Part shown: positions 1-7,278 of the stretch, in pieces
Layout of the letters: each line of letters starts with the position of its first letter
How positions within the stretch are numbered: the first letter of the stretch is position 1
Source: Actinomycetota bacterium
GTDB lineage: Bacteria; Actinomycetota; Thermoleophilia; Gaiellales; Gaiellaceae
DNA: 13,011 nt
Direction: 5' to 3'
Assembly: GCA_020029625.1 (NCBI GenBank)
Contig: JAIBJP010000034.1
Location: forward strand, 1-13,011
Translations under genes and position numbers: made by a program
Notes under the pieces: generated by a model
Databases searched by the model: none
Seen by the model: only the letters and a program-made list of their open reading frames with translations
Told to the model about the DNA's origin: nothing

Positions 1-36
1 AGACTCGCATGGGCTACGCGGAGCGAGCCGAGAGAA

Positions 37-1302
37 TCACGCCTCGGGCCGAAAGCGAGGAAAGGCTTCCCAGCCCGGATAGGACGCCCGCTCACCGAGC
101 TCCTCCTCGATCCGCAGAAGCTGGTTGTACTTCGCTACGCGGTCGGTGCGGGAAGGGGCGCCGGCCTTGATCTGTCCCGCCCCGGTGGCGACGGCGAGGT
201 CGGCGATCGTCGTGTCCTCCGTCTCGCCCGACCGGTGCGAGATGACGGCGGCATACCCGGCGGAGCGGGCCAGCTCGATCGCCTCGAGTGTCTCCGTGAG
301 CGTGCCGATCTGGTTGACCTTGATGAGGATCGCGTTCGCCACGCCCTGCTCGATCCCCCGCTGCAAACGCTCGGTGTTCGTCACGAACAAGTCGTCGCCG
401 ATCAGCTGAACTCGCTCGCCCAGGCGCTCGGTCAGAGCGCGCCAGTCGCTCCACTCGTCTTCGGCCAGCGGGTCCTCGACCGACACGATCGGGAACCGCT
501 CCGAGAGCGCTCCCCAGTACTCGATGAGGTCGGCTGGGGGCAGCGACCGCCCCTCGAACGTGTAGGCGCCGTCCGCGAAGATCTCCGTCGCCGCCGGATC
601 GAGGGCGATCGCCACCCGGTCGCGATGACCCGCCCGTTCGGCCGCTTCGAGGACCGCCTCGATCGCCTCCTCGCTCGACCCGAGGTCGGGCGCGAAGCCG
701 CCCTCGTCACCGACGGCAGTCGCCAGGCCGCGCTCATGCAGGAGCGCCTTCAGCGCGTGGAAGACTTCGGCACCGATGCGAAGCGCGGCCGAGAATGTCT
801 CCGCTCCCGCCGGGACGACCATGAACTCCTGGAGGTCGAGTGAGTTTTGCGCGTGCGCTCCGCCGTTGACCACGTTCATGAGCGGCACCGGTAGGACGTT
901 CGCCTGCTTCCCCCCGACCCATTCGTAGAGCGGCTTGCCCGCATCCGCCGCTGCGGCCTTGGCCGCGGCCAGGGAGCAGCCCAGGATCGCGTTCGCTCCC
1001 AGGCGGCCCTTGTTGGGCGTCCCGTCCAGGTCGACGAGGGCGCGGTCGAGGTCGGCCTGGTCGGCCGCATCCAGTTCGCGAAGCCTTGTCGCGAGCTCGC
1101 CGTTGACGTTGGCGACGGCTTGCGACACGCCTTTGCCGTCGGGATCGCGCAGCTCGACCGCTTCGAAGCGTCCCGTCGAGGCGCCAGAGGGAACCGCCGC
1201 CCGGCCGAAGGCGCCGGACTCGAGCCGAACGTCGACCTCAACAGTCGGATTGCCGCGCGAGTCGCGGATCTCGCGCCCGTGGACGTGGGCTATCCGCTTG
1301 AT
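37..1302 (-). CDS. eno: Enolase (phosphopyruvate hydratase), apparent ATC start
   Basis: Cytosolic glycolytic enzyme interconverting 2-phosphoglycerate and phosphoenolpyruvate. Read from an ATC at 1302-1300 it gives 421 residues, close to the usual 420-430. In that numbering the N-terminal domain carries REIRDSRGNPTVEV and the mobile loop SGASTG. The barrel shows QEFM (E159), GDEGG (E200), the metal ligands D235, E276 (SVEDP) and GDD at 303-304, the catalytic base K328 (ILIKVNQIGT), SHRSGETED with H356-R357-S358, and substrate-binding K379 (QIKAG). The frame has no ATG, GTG or TTG at the expected N-terminus. The first canonical start is a GTG at 1128, inside the conserved domain, and it would delete 58 residues including the catalytic loop. 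The ATC lies 7 nt after a strong AAGGAGG inside the end of mazG, and the start-to-RE(I/V) distance matches actinobacterial enolases. The gene overlaps mazG by 13 nt, so coupled translation is likely. The function is certain; the start codon is inferred. Confidence 0.96.
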   Translation of the reverse strand: MKRIAHVHGREIRDSRGNPTVEVDVRLESGAFGRAAVPSGASTGRFEAVELRDPDGKGVSQAVANVNGELATRLRELDAADQADLDRALVDLDGTPNKGRLGANAILGCSLAAAKAAAADAGKPLYEWVGGKQANVLPVPLMNVVNGGAHAQNSLDLQEFMVVPAGAETFSAALRIGAEVFHALKALLHERGLATAVGDEGGFAPDLGSSEEAIEAVLEAAERAGHRDRVAIALDPAATEIFADGAYTFEGRSLPPADLIEYWGALSERFPIVSVEDPLAEDEWSDWRALTERLGERVQLIGDDLFVTNTERLQRGIEQGVANAILIKVNQIGTLTETLEAIELARSAGYAAVISHRSGETEDTTIADLAVATGAGQIKAGAPSRTDRVAKYNQLLRIEEELGERASYPGWEAFPRFRPEA

Positions 1303-2060
1303 CGGTCCCCCTCCTTGGCGGAGTCGAACCAGCGGTCCTGTTCCTCGAGAGGGAGCCGTGCGAACTCCTGGCCCTCCTCGGCGGCGAGCTCGGCCGCCCG
1401 CTCGACCCGACGGACGAAGCGGCGACTGGCCTCGCGCAGCTCGAGCTCCGGATCCACGCCGAGGTGGCGCGCCACGTTCACGCAGGCGAAGAGGACGTCC
1501 CCCAGCTCGTCCCCGCTCGGCTCCGCGCGCAGCTCCTCGACCTCGTCGTCGAGATCGGCGAACGCGCCGGCGGGGCCCGGGTAGTCGAAGCCGGTGGTCG
1601 CCGCGCGCCGCTGGACTTTCTGGGCAAGAAGAAGAGCGGGCAGGGTCTCGGGCACGTGGTGGAAAATGCCTTCGCGGCCCTCCTTTTCGGTCTTCAGCTC
1701 CTCCCAGCGCTTCTTGACCGCGCCCGCCGAGTCGACCTGCGCCTCGCCGAACACGTGCGGGTGGCGACGGACGAGCTTCTCGTGGATCCCTCGGGCAACG
1801 CCCGCGAGGTCGCCGACGCCCCGCTCCTCGAGCAACAAGGAGAGAAAGAGCACCTGGAAGAGCAGATCGCCCAGCTCGTCGAGGAGCTTGGCGTCGTCGC
1901 CGGCGACGGCTGCGTCGGCAACCTCGTAAGCCTCCTCCACCGTGTGGGGGACGATCGTGCGCGCAGTCTGCTCGCGATCCCAGGGGCAGTCCCGACGCAA
2001 CCGCTCGGCGAGCTCCTGAAGGTCGACCAGGGCCGACGCCAGCCCGTCCCGCGCGGTCAC
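1290..2060 (-). CDS. mazG: MazG nucleoside triphosphate pyrophosphohydrolase
   Basis: Hydrolyses (d)NTPs to NMP and pyrophosphate, a house-cleaning role for aberrant nucleotides; in some bacteria it also lowers (p)ppGpp. The 256 residues contain two MazG modules. The N-terminal one has CPWDREQT (25-32), the metal-binding pair EEAYE (42-46) and DELGD (61-65), then HPHVFGE (100-106) and RWEELK. The C-terminal one has DDEVEELRAE (171-180), DELGDVLF (184-191) and NVARHLGVDPE. This is the usual full-length two-domain form. The start is a GTG one nucleotide after the stop of the upstream lipoprotein gene. No Shine-Dalgarno is visible there, so termination-reinitiation coupling is likely. Its 3' end contains the RBS and start codon of eno. 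The same slot is occupied by mazG in other Actinobacteria. Confidence 0.96.
   Translation of the reverse strand: MTARDGLASALVDLQELAERLRRDCPWDREQTARTIVPHTVEEAYEVADAAVAGDDAKLLDELGDLLFQVLFLSLLLEERGVGDLAGVARGIHEKLVRRHPHVFGEAQVDSAGAVKKRWEELKTEKEGREGIFHHVPETLPALLLAQKVQRRAATTGFDYPGPAGAFADLDDEVEELRAEPSGDELGDVLFACVNVARHLGVDPELELREASRRFVRRVERAAELAAEEGQEFARLPLEEQDRWFDSAKEGDRSSG
1307..1316 (-). promoter_or_regulatory. Strong Shine-Dalgarno for eno
   Basis: The minus strand reads AAGGAGGGGG here, within the last codons of mazG. AAGGAGG ends 7 nt before the ATC at 1302-1300. This is the main evidence for choosing that non-canonical codon as the enolase start. Confidence 0.7.
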
Positions 2061-2061
2061 G

Positions 2062-3078
2062 CTAGCCGGTGGACGTGCCGGGTTCGGTCGAGCCGGTCGG
2101 CGCCGGGGTGTAACCGGGCGCGTACGTGACCTCGTACTTGGACTGGGCGTCCTTCACCCAGGCCTTCAGAGCCTGATTCTGCTGCCGCTGCAGGAGCGTG
2201 GAGCTGATCGTGTCCTTCGCTTCCGCGAGCGGCTGGGTAGCCGCCGGCTTGACCTCGGAGAGCACCTCGATCAAGTGCCAGCCGAACTCGGTCTTGATCG
2301 GCTTCGAGAGGTCGCCTTTCTTAGCGGCGAAGACGAACTTGTCGAACGGCTCAACCGTTTTCCCCTTGTAGGCCGTGAAGTTGCCGCCGTCGGCCTTCGA
2401 CGCCTCGTCCTGGGTGTACTTGCGGGCGAGTTGCGCGAAATCGGCGCCGTTCTTGAGCTTCGCGTAGAGCTCGTCGGCGAGCGACCTTTTCTTGACGAGG
2501 ATGTGCCGCACCTCGCGCGATTCGGGCTGCAAGTACTGGGCCTTGTGGTTGTCGTAGTACGCCTTGATCGTCGCGTCGGTGACCTTGACCTTCTTGATCA
2601 CCGCGTTGTAGATCTTGTCCGAGAGAAGGCGCGCGTGGAGCTGCTCGCGTAGCTGCTCGACCGTCAGTCCCTGCTTGTCGAGCTCGGCCTTGAACTTCTC
2701 CTCGTCGCCAGGGAAGTACTGCTGCTTGAGAGCAGCCAGCTGTGTGTCGATCTCCTTCTCGGAGACGCGGACTCCCATCGCCGCGCCGGCCTGCTCCCAC
2801 TGGGCCTGCTGGACGAGCCCCTTGAGCAGCGTGCTCTTGAGAGTCTCGTACTCGGGCGTCCCGACTTCCGGAAATTCCTGCTTCTGCGCCTCGTAGTTCG
2901 TCTTCGTCTGGGCGAGGAGCCGGTCGAGGTCGGCCTTCTCGATCGGCTTGTCCCCGACCAGCGCGACGGCTCCGGGTGGAACCGTCTTCGAGCTGTCGGA
3001 GCTGCCGCACGCAGCGACGAGCGTCGCCGCAAGGGCGAGCAAAAGCAGGGGGAGAAGCTTGCGTAGCGAGGAAGCCAT
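2062..3078 (-). CDS. SurA/PrsA-like parvulin peptidyl-prolyl isomerase lipoprotein
   Basis: Predicted extracytoplasmic foldase that catalyses proline cis-trans isomerisation of exported proteins. The 338 residues start with RK, a hydrophobic run at 8-20 and a lipobox VAAC with Cys24 as the lipidation site, so membrane anchoring outside the cell is expected. Residues about 34-175 resemble the helical SurA_N chaperone segment. Residues about 188-273 form one parvulin domain: EVRHILV (189-195), GADFAQLARKYTQD (211-224), GGNFTAYKG (231-239), and the terminal FGWHLIEVL (265-273). The tail from 315 is Pro/Thr/Gly/Ser rich and low in complexity. The ATG lies 9 nt after the mfd stop with no clear RBS. 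It sits between mfd and mazG, where mycobacteria have the lipoprotein gene lpqU. I leave the symbol blank because SurA and PrsA cannot be told apart here. Confidence 0.9.
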   Translation of the reverse strand: MASSLRKLLPLLLLALAATLVAACGSSDSSKTVPPGAVALVGDKPIEKADLDRLLAQTKTNYEAQKQEFPEVGTPEYETLKSTLLKGLVQQAQWEQAGAAMGVRVSEKEIDTQLAALKQQYFPGDEEKFKAELDKQGLTVEQLREQLHARLLSDKIYNAVIKKVKVTDATIKAYYDNHKAQYLQPESREVRHILVKKRSLADELYAKLKNGADFAQLARKYTQDEASKADGGNFTAYKGKTVEPFDKFVFAAKKGDLSKPIKTEFGWHLIEVLSEVKPAATQPLAEAKDTISSTLLQRQQNQALKAWVKDAQSKYEVTYAPGYTPAPTGSTEPGTSTG

Positions 3079-3087
3079 TGTGCGAGG

Positions 3088-6000
3088 CTAGGCGGCGAGC
3101 CGCAGATCGAGGATAGCATCGACGAGCTCGAGCGCCCGGGCGAACCGGTCGCCGCGCAGGGTCACCTCGGTCTGCGCCGAGGAGTAGACGGCTGTTTCGA
3201 CCAGACGACGGAGCTCGCGGAGCTCGACCGATCCGAGAACGAGCGGCCCGACGACGGTGCGCCCGCCGCGGAAGACGAGGTAGTCCGCGCCCAGGCGTGC
3301 GAGCTTGAGCTTCGCCTCCTGGATCGCGAAGAGGTTCTCGACGGGCTCGGGCGGCGGGCCGAAGCGATCCTCGGCCGCGGCATGCAGCTCCCGCAGCTCG
3401 TCCTCCGACTCGGCGAGGGCTAGCCTCCGGTGGAGGTCGATCTTCTGTGCCTCGCCCGGCACGTAGTCGGAGGGGATGTAAGCATCGATCTGGGCTTCGA
3501 CACGGACAGGGCGGGCGACTGCCCGTCTGGTGCCTTCGAGCTCGGCAACGGCTTCGCCGAGCAGCTCGACGTAGAGCTCGAAGCCGACGGCGGCGACGTG
3601 GCCGGACTGCTCGGCACCGAGCAGGTCGCCGGCGCCGCGGATCTCCAGGTCGCGCATGGCGATGGCGAAGCCGGCGCCGAGCTCGGTGTGATCGGCGAGG
3701 GTCGCCAGCCGGGCCCGAGCCTCCGCGGTCAGCTCCTGCCCGTCCGGATAGAACAGGTATGCGTGCGCGGGGACGTCGCTACGGCCCACCCGCCCGCGGA
3801 TCTGGTAGAGCTGAGCGAGTCCGAGCGCATCGGCCCTCTCGACGACCAGCGTGTTCGCCTGGGGAATGTCGAGGCCCGACTCGATGATCGTCGTCGAGAC
3901 GAGCACGTCCGCGTCGCCGGCGAGGAAGGAGAGCATGTGCTCTTCGAGCTCCCGCTCCCGCATCTGTCCGTGCACGACGAGGAAGCGCAGGTCGGGGAGG
4001 AGCTGGCGCAGCTTCTCCGCCGCCTCCTCGATCGTGTCCACCCGGTTGTGAAGGTAGAACGCCTGGCCTTCACGCGCATGCTCCCGCACGAGGGCGAGCT
4101 GCACGAGCTCCTCGTCGTACTCTCCGACGTGCGTGCGGATCGGCCGGCGGCCGACGGGCGGCGTCTCGATCACGCTGATGTCCCGCAGGCCGGACAACGA
4201 CATGTGCAGAGTGCGCGGAATCGGGGTCGCTGTGAGCGCGAGCACGTCCACCTCGAGGCGGAGTTGGCGCAGGAGCTCCTTCTGCGCCACCCCGAAGCGG
4301 TGCTCCTCGTCGACCACGACGAGGCCGAGGTTCTTCGGCACGACGTCCCGCGAGAGCACGCGATGCGTCCCGATCAGGACGTCGACCTTCCCCGCGGTGA
4401 ACTCGCGGAGCACCGCCTTCACCTCGGCCGGTTTTCTGAAGCGGGAGACGACTTCGACCCGCACGGGAAGGTCGCGGTAGCGCTCGCGGAAGGTGTTCCA
4501 GTGCTGCTGCGCGAGAATCGTCGTCGGCGCAAGGACAAGGCTCTGCTTTCCCTCCACGGCGACGGCGAGGGCGGCGCGCACCGCCACCTCTGTCTTGCCG
4601 AAGCCGACGTCGCCGCAGACGAGCCGGTCCATCGGCCGAGGCGTCTCCAGGTCTTCCTTCACCGCCTCGATCGCCCGTCGCTGGTCGGGCGTCTCCTCGT
4701 AGGGGAAGCTCGCCTCGAGTTGCTCCATGAGGTCGTTGTCCACCTGGTACGCGACGCCCCCCGCACGCTGCCGGCGGGCGTAGAGCGCGATCAGCTCCCC
4801 CGCGAGCTCGCGCGCCCCTGCGCGCGCCCGCGACTTGATCGTCTGCCACGCCTTGCCCCCCAGCTTCGAGAGCGCCGGAGCGTGCCCGTCGGCTCCGACG
4901 TAGCGCGAGACCTTCCCGATCTGTTCATGGGGGACGTAGAGGCGGTCATCGCCGCGAAAGGCGAGGAAGAGGTAGTCGCGCGTGACCCCGGCGACCGTCT
5001 TCGTCTCGAAGCCCAGCAACCGGCCGACGCCGTGGTCCTCGTGGACGACGTGGTCGCCGGTGCGGAGGTCGGCGAAGCTCTGGAGCGCCCGTCCGACACG
5101 AGCGTCGGCACGCGGAGGGCGCTTGCGAAAGACCTGCGTGTCGGGAAGGAGCACGAGGCCGAGATCGCGGAGGACGAAGCCGCGGCGCGCCGCGGCGACC
5201 GCGAAGAGGAGTCCGGGCTCCTCCGGAAGCTCATCGCCCGGCTCGAGGACCACGGCCTCGATTCGGCGAAGGAGAGCCTGCGTCCGCAGCGCCTCTCCGC
5301 GGTGGGCGAACGTGACTACGACCCGGTTGCCGCCGCGGACGAACGCGGTGAGGTCACGCTCGGCTTCGGAAAGTCCGCGGGCGGCGACCGCTGGCCTCTG
5401 GGCCTCGAAGGCATAGGGCTGCCCGGCTGGGAGCTGGGAGAGCTTGACGGCGCCCTTGAGAGACGGGGGCTCGCCAAGCTCCTCCCTGGCCACTCGGTCG
5501 ACTTCGTCGGCGTCCCAGACGAGGTCCACACGTGCGAGCGGCCGGACGAGATCGCCAGGCGCCGGCCGCGGCCCCTCCTCGAGCCAGGGCTCCACGAGGT
5601 CGAGCCGACGCTCGGCCGCCGGGTAGACGACCGCCTCGTCGAGAGGGTGGAGCGTGCGCTGCGTAAAGGCGGAGAACGCGCGGACCGATTCGACTTCGTC
5701 CCCGAAAAACTCGAGACGGACGGGCTCTCGCCCCGTCGAGGGGAAGATGTCCACGATCCCTCCGCGAACGGCGAACTGGCCCCGCTCCTGGGCCTGCTCG
5801 ACCCGCTCGTAACCTGCGAGGGCGAGGCGTTCAGCCAAAGCGTCGATGCCAGGCTCGTCACCCACCCGGAGGCGAATCGTCTCGGGGCGCGCTTCAGCGG
5901 GCGGAATCCCCTCACCGGCGCCGATCGCGGATGCGCACGCGAGCCCGCCCGCAGCCAGCACCTCCAGGGCGCGGGCCCGTTCGCCGACGAGGTGCGGCGG

Positions 6001-6315
6001 AGGCTCCAGCCCACTGCCCCAGCGGACGCCCCGGGAGGCGAGCAGCCCGACCTTGTCCTCGCCCAGGAACCAACCGGCCGCCTCGGCCACGTCCCGAGCC
6101 TCGGAGTCCTCCGGAAGCACGCACACGAGGGGGCCGGCGCGCTCGAGCCAGAGGGCCGCTACGAAGAGAGGAAGCAGTGGCTCCGAGACGCGGGCCGCCT
6201 TCGGGTCGGCAACGAAGGCGCGCAGGCGCTCGCTCTCGGCGAAGCGGCGGGCGAGTACATGAAGTGCAGGCTGGTCCATGACGAACGACGGAACCCGGGG
6301 TTCCGCGCGGGTCAT
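3088..6315 (-). CDS. mfd: Transcription-repair coupling factor Mfd
   Basis: A DNA translocase that dislodges RNA polymerase stalled at lesions and recruits UvrA. The 1075 residues are slightly shorter than E. coli Mfd (about 1150). Domains in order: a degenerate UvrB-like region with RGGIVDIFP (184-192) and LEFFGDEVES (201-210); the RNA polymerase interaction domain (about 415-510, with GDHVVHEDHGVGR and YVPHEQIGKVSRY); RecG-like helicase motifs, namely Walker A GDVGFGKTE (568-576), DEEH (669-672), TATPIPRT (695-702), VVHGQM (780-785), TTIIESGLDIP and QIRGRVGR (838-845); the translocation motif around RGAGDLLGAEQSG (893-905); and a C-terminal TRCF domain. The start is either ATG 6315 or a second in-frame ATG at 6279 (Met13, MDQPALHVL). 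Neither has a convincing RBS. A 17-bp palindrome lies between them. The downstream neighbour begins 9 nt after the stop. Confidence 0.98.
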   Translation of the reverse strand: MTRAEPRVPSFVMDQPALHVLARRFAESERLRAFVADPKAARVSEPLLPLFVAALWLERAGPLVCVLPEDSEARDVAEAAGWFLGEDKVGLLASRGVRWGSGLEPPPHLVGERARALEVLAAGGLACASAIGAGEGIPPAEARPETIRLRVGDEPGIDALAERLALAGYERVEQAQERGQFAVRGGIVDIFPSTGREPVRLEFFGDEVESVRAFSAFTQRTLHPLDEAVVYPAAERRLDLVEPWLEEGPRPAPGDLVRPLARVDLVWDADEVDRVAREELGEPPSLKGAVKLSQLPAGQPYAFEAQRPAVAARGLSEAERDLTAFVRGGNRVVVTFAHRGEALRTQALLRRIEAVVLEPGDELPEEPGLLFAVAAARRGFVLRDLGLVLLPDTQVFRKRPPRADARVGRALQSFADLRTGDHVVHEDHGVGRLLGFETKTVAGVTRDYLFLAFRGDDRLYVPHEQIGKVSRYVGADGHAPALSKLGGKAWQTIKSRARAGARELAGELIALYARRQRAGGVAYQVDNDLMEQLEASFPYEETPDQRRAIEAVKEDLETPRPMDRLVCGDVGFGKTEVAVRAALAVAVEGKQSLVLAPTTILAQQHWNTFRERYRDLPVRVEVVSRFRKPAEVKAVLREFTAGKVDVLIGTHRVLSRDVVPKNLGLVVVDEEHRFGVAQKELLRQLRLEVDVLALTATPIPRTLHMSLSGLRDISVIETPPVGRRPIRTHVGEYDEELVQLALVREHAREGQAFYLHNRVDTIEEAAEKLRQLLPDLRFLVVHGQMRERELEEHMLSFLAGDADVLVSTTIIESGLDIPQANTLVVERADALGLAQLYQIRGRVGRSDVPAHAYLFYPDGQELTAEARARLATLADHTELGAGFAIAMRDLEIRGAGDLLGAEQSGHVAAVGFELYVELLGEAVAELEGTRRAVARPVRVEAQIDAYIPSDYVPGEAQKIDLHRRLALAESEDELRELHAAAEDRFGPPPEPVENLFAIQEAKLKLARLGADYLVFRGGRTVVGPLVLGSVELRELRRLVETAVYSSAQTEVTLRGDRFARALELVDAILDLRLAA
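6289..6305. repeat. 17-bp palindrome at the mfd start
   Basis: CGGAACCCGGGGTTCCG: two perfect 8-bp arms around one central base. It lies between the two possible mfd start codons (6315 and 6279), so it is either early coding sequence or, if Met13 is the true start, leader sequence 10 nt before the ATG. It could be a dimeric repressor site or an RNA hairpin masking initiation. It resembles an SOS box, but GAAC and GTTC are 5 bp apart rather than 4. Confidence 0.4.
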
Positions 6316-6329
6316 GGTAGCGGCCGGTC

Positions 6330-6335
6330 TAGAGT
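6330..6335 (+). promoter_or_regulatory. Candidate -10 element for a leaderless 75-codon gene
   Basis: TAGAGT fits the actinobacterial TANNNT -10 pattern and ends 6 nt before the GTG at 6342, the spacing expected if transcription starts at the first base of the start codon. No Shine-Dalgarno is present. No clear -35 element is visible. The whole spacer between this gene and mfd is only 26 bp. Confidence 0.35.
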
Positions 6336-6341
6336 TTCCCT

Positions 6342-6569
6342 GTGGCCGGAGAGCTGCTCGATATCGGGTTTCGCCCCAAGCTCGTTGCGTCGTTCGATCC
6401 CCCGGACGCGGAGACGCGGTTTCGCGAGTGGCAGGCGACGAATGCGCAGGCGCTGGCGGGAGTTCCGGCGGAGGCGATGCGGGTGGAGTACGGGCGGACC
6501 GGCGCGGGCCTGTACGTGCGCGTGCGCATCGACGAGTCGCAGCTTCCGGAGGGGCTCAAGCTGCCGTGA
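6342..6569 (+). CDS. Small conserved-looking hypothetical protein (75 aa)
   Basis: I do not recognise the family. It is the only plausible plus-strand gene with GC-rich codon use like its neighbours. The GTG start is the first possible one after an in-frame TAG at 6330-6332. The product looks like a compact soluble alpha/beta protein: an amphipathic first half (PKLVASFDPPDAETRFREWQ, residues 12-31), Ala-rich residues 32-45, then an alternating strand-like stretch (MRVEYGRTGAGLYVRVRID, 46-64) and LPEGLKLP at the end. There are no signal peptide, membrane segments or cysteines. It diverges from mfd and converges on pth, splitting what is otherwise a co-oriented cluster. It may be leaderless. 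Composition and protein-like sequence favour a real gene, but no homology can be shown here. Confidence 0.6.
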   Translation: MAGELLDIGFRPKLVASFDPPDAETRFREWQATNAQALAGVPAEAMRVEYGRTGAGLYVRVRIDESQLPEGLKLP

Positions 6570-6572
6570 CCC

Positions 6573-6585
6573 CGGGGCCACCCCG
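6573..6585. terminator. Short GC hairpin just after the 75-aa gene
   Basis: CGGGG, loop CCA, CCCCG begins 4 nt after the TGA stop. There is no T-tract on either strand, so it would at best be a weak or factor-assisted terminator. Confidence 0.25.
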
Positions 6586-6620
6586 AGCCACCACCCGCCT
6601 TCGAGCGTAGCCCTGACGAG

Positions 6621-6637
6621 CGCGCGAGTGGCGCGCG
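6621..6637. terminator. GC hairpin in the convergent pth / 75-aa spacer
   Basis: CGCGCG, loop AGTGG, CGCGCG lies 27 nt past the pth stop and 51 nt past the end of the converging plus-strand gene. Its position between convergent genes suits a bidirectional terminator. It has no T-run, and short CG repeats are common in such GC-rich DNA. Confidence 0.25.
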
Positions 6638-6664
6638 AAATGCGCCGAGAGCGAGACGACGTCT

Positions 6665-7267
6665 TTACCCGCGTTCGTTGAAACGGTTCTGCGTTTCCTC
6701 CACACCTGCGCGCGCCACCGACTCCACCGCGTCCGCCGCCCGGGACACAAGGCCCTCCACGTCCACGTCGGGAGGAAACGGCGAGAGGACGAAGTCCGCC
6801 ACCGGACGCGGATCGCCGCGCTCCGGCCGCCCCACCCCGATTCGCAGGCGCGCGAATTCCGGCGTCCCCACGCGCTGCGCCACCGAGCGCAGGCCGTTGT
6901 GCCCGGCCAGTCCTCCGCCCAGGCGCGCCTGCAGGCGCCCCGGCTCCAGGTCGACCTCGTCGTGCACCACGAGCAGCGCCTCTGGCTCCACCTTGAAGAA
7001 CCGTACCGCCGCGCCGACCGACCGGCCCGACTCGTTCATGTAGGTCTGCGGCTTCAAGACCGCGAGTCTGAGGCCGTCCAGCCGCAGCTCGGCGAGATCA
7101 CCGGAGAACTTCGCCCGCCACGAGCCGCCATACCGCCGAGCTAGCTCGTCCGCGACCATGAAGCCGACGTTGTGGCGCGTGTCCGCATACTCCCGGCCCG
7201 GATTGCCCAGACCTGCGACGAGAAGGTCGAGCGTCGAGGCGGACTCGCCCCGACGGAAAAGCCGCAC
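6665..7267 (-). CDS. pth: Peptidyl-tRNA hydrolase
   Basis: Cleaves the ester bond of peptidyl-tRNAs that drop off the ribosome, recycling tRNA. The 200 residues match the bacterial Pth family (about 190-200). Visible signatures are GLGNPGREYADTRHNVGF (19-36) with catalytic His32, PQTYMNESG (73-81) with Asn78, VVHDEVDL (100-107) with Asp103, AGHNGL (121-126) with Asn124, and RIGVGRP (142-148). The first 12 residues (MRLFRRGESAST) are a short extension before the usual start of the fold. The GTG start is supported by AGGAG 6 nt upstream. It follows rplY directly, the RBS overlapping the rplY stop, as is common in actinobacterial rplY-pth pairs. Confidence 0.98.
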   Translation of the reverse strand: MRLFRRGESASTLDLLVAGLGNPGREYADTRHNVGFMVADELARRYGGSWRAKFSGDLAELRLDGLRLAVLKPQTYMNESGRSVGAAVRFFKVEPEALLVVHDEVDLEPGRLQARLGGGLAGHNGLRSVAQRVGTPEFARLRIGVGRPERGDPRPVADFVLSPFPPDVDVEGLVSRAADAVESVARAGVEETQNRFNERG

Positions 7268-7273
7268 GGGCTT

Positions 7274-7278
7274 CTCCT
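7274..7278 (-). promoter_or_regulatory. pth Shine-Dalgarno
   Basis: AGGAG on the minus strand, with a 6-nt spacer before the GTG at 7267. It overlaps the rplY TAG stop and fixes the pth start while implying translational coupling. Confidence 0.75.

Noticed and set aside
1..36. Start of a further gene downstream of eno (ATG at 10-8 on the minus strand)
   Set aside because: Only three codons are visible and there is no RBS. Actinobacterial synteny predicts a FtsB/DivIC-like gene here, but the sequence cannot support it.
37..1128. Enolase starting at the GTG at 1128 (363 aa)
   Set aside because: It would remove the conserved N-terminal domain and catalytic loop, which are clearly encoded upstream in the same frame.
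6289..6305. Calling the palindrome a LexA/SOS box
   Set aside because: Spacing between GAAC and GTTC is 5 rather than the usual 4, and the flanks do not match the CGAAC...GTTCG consensus exactly. Kept only as an unassigned palindrome.
3430..6681. A plus-strand ORF of 1083 codons running antisense across most of mfd
   Set aside because: It mirrors mfd codons in high-GC DNA and is rich in Arg, Ala, Gly, Glu and Asp with no domain or motif. mfd on the other strand is fully supported by its motifs. Such long shadows are expected at this GC content.
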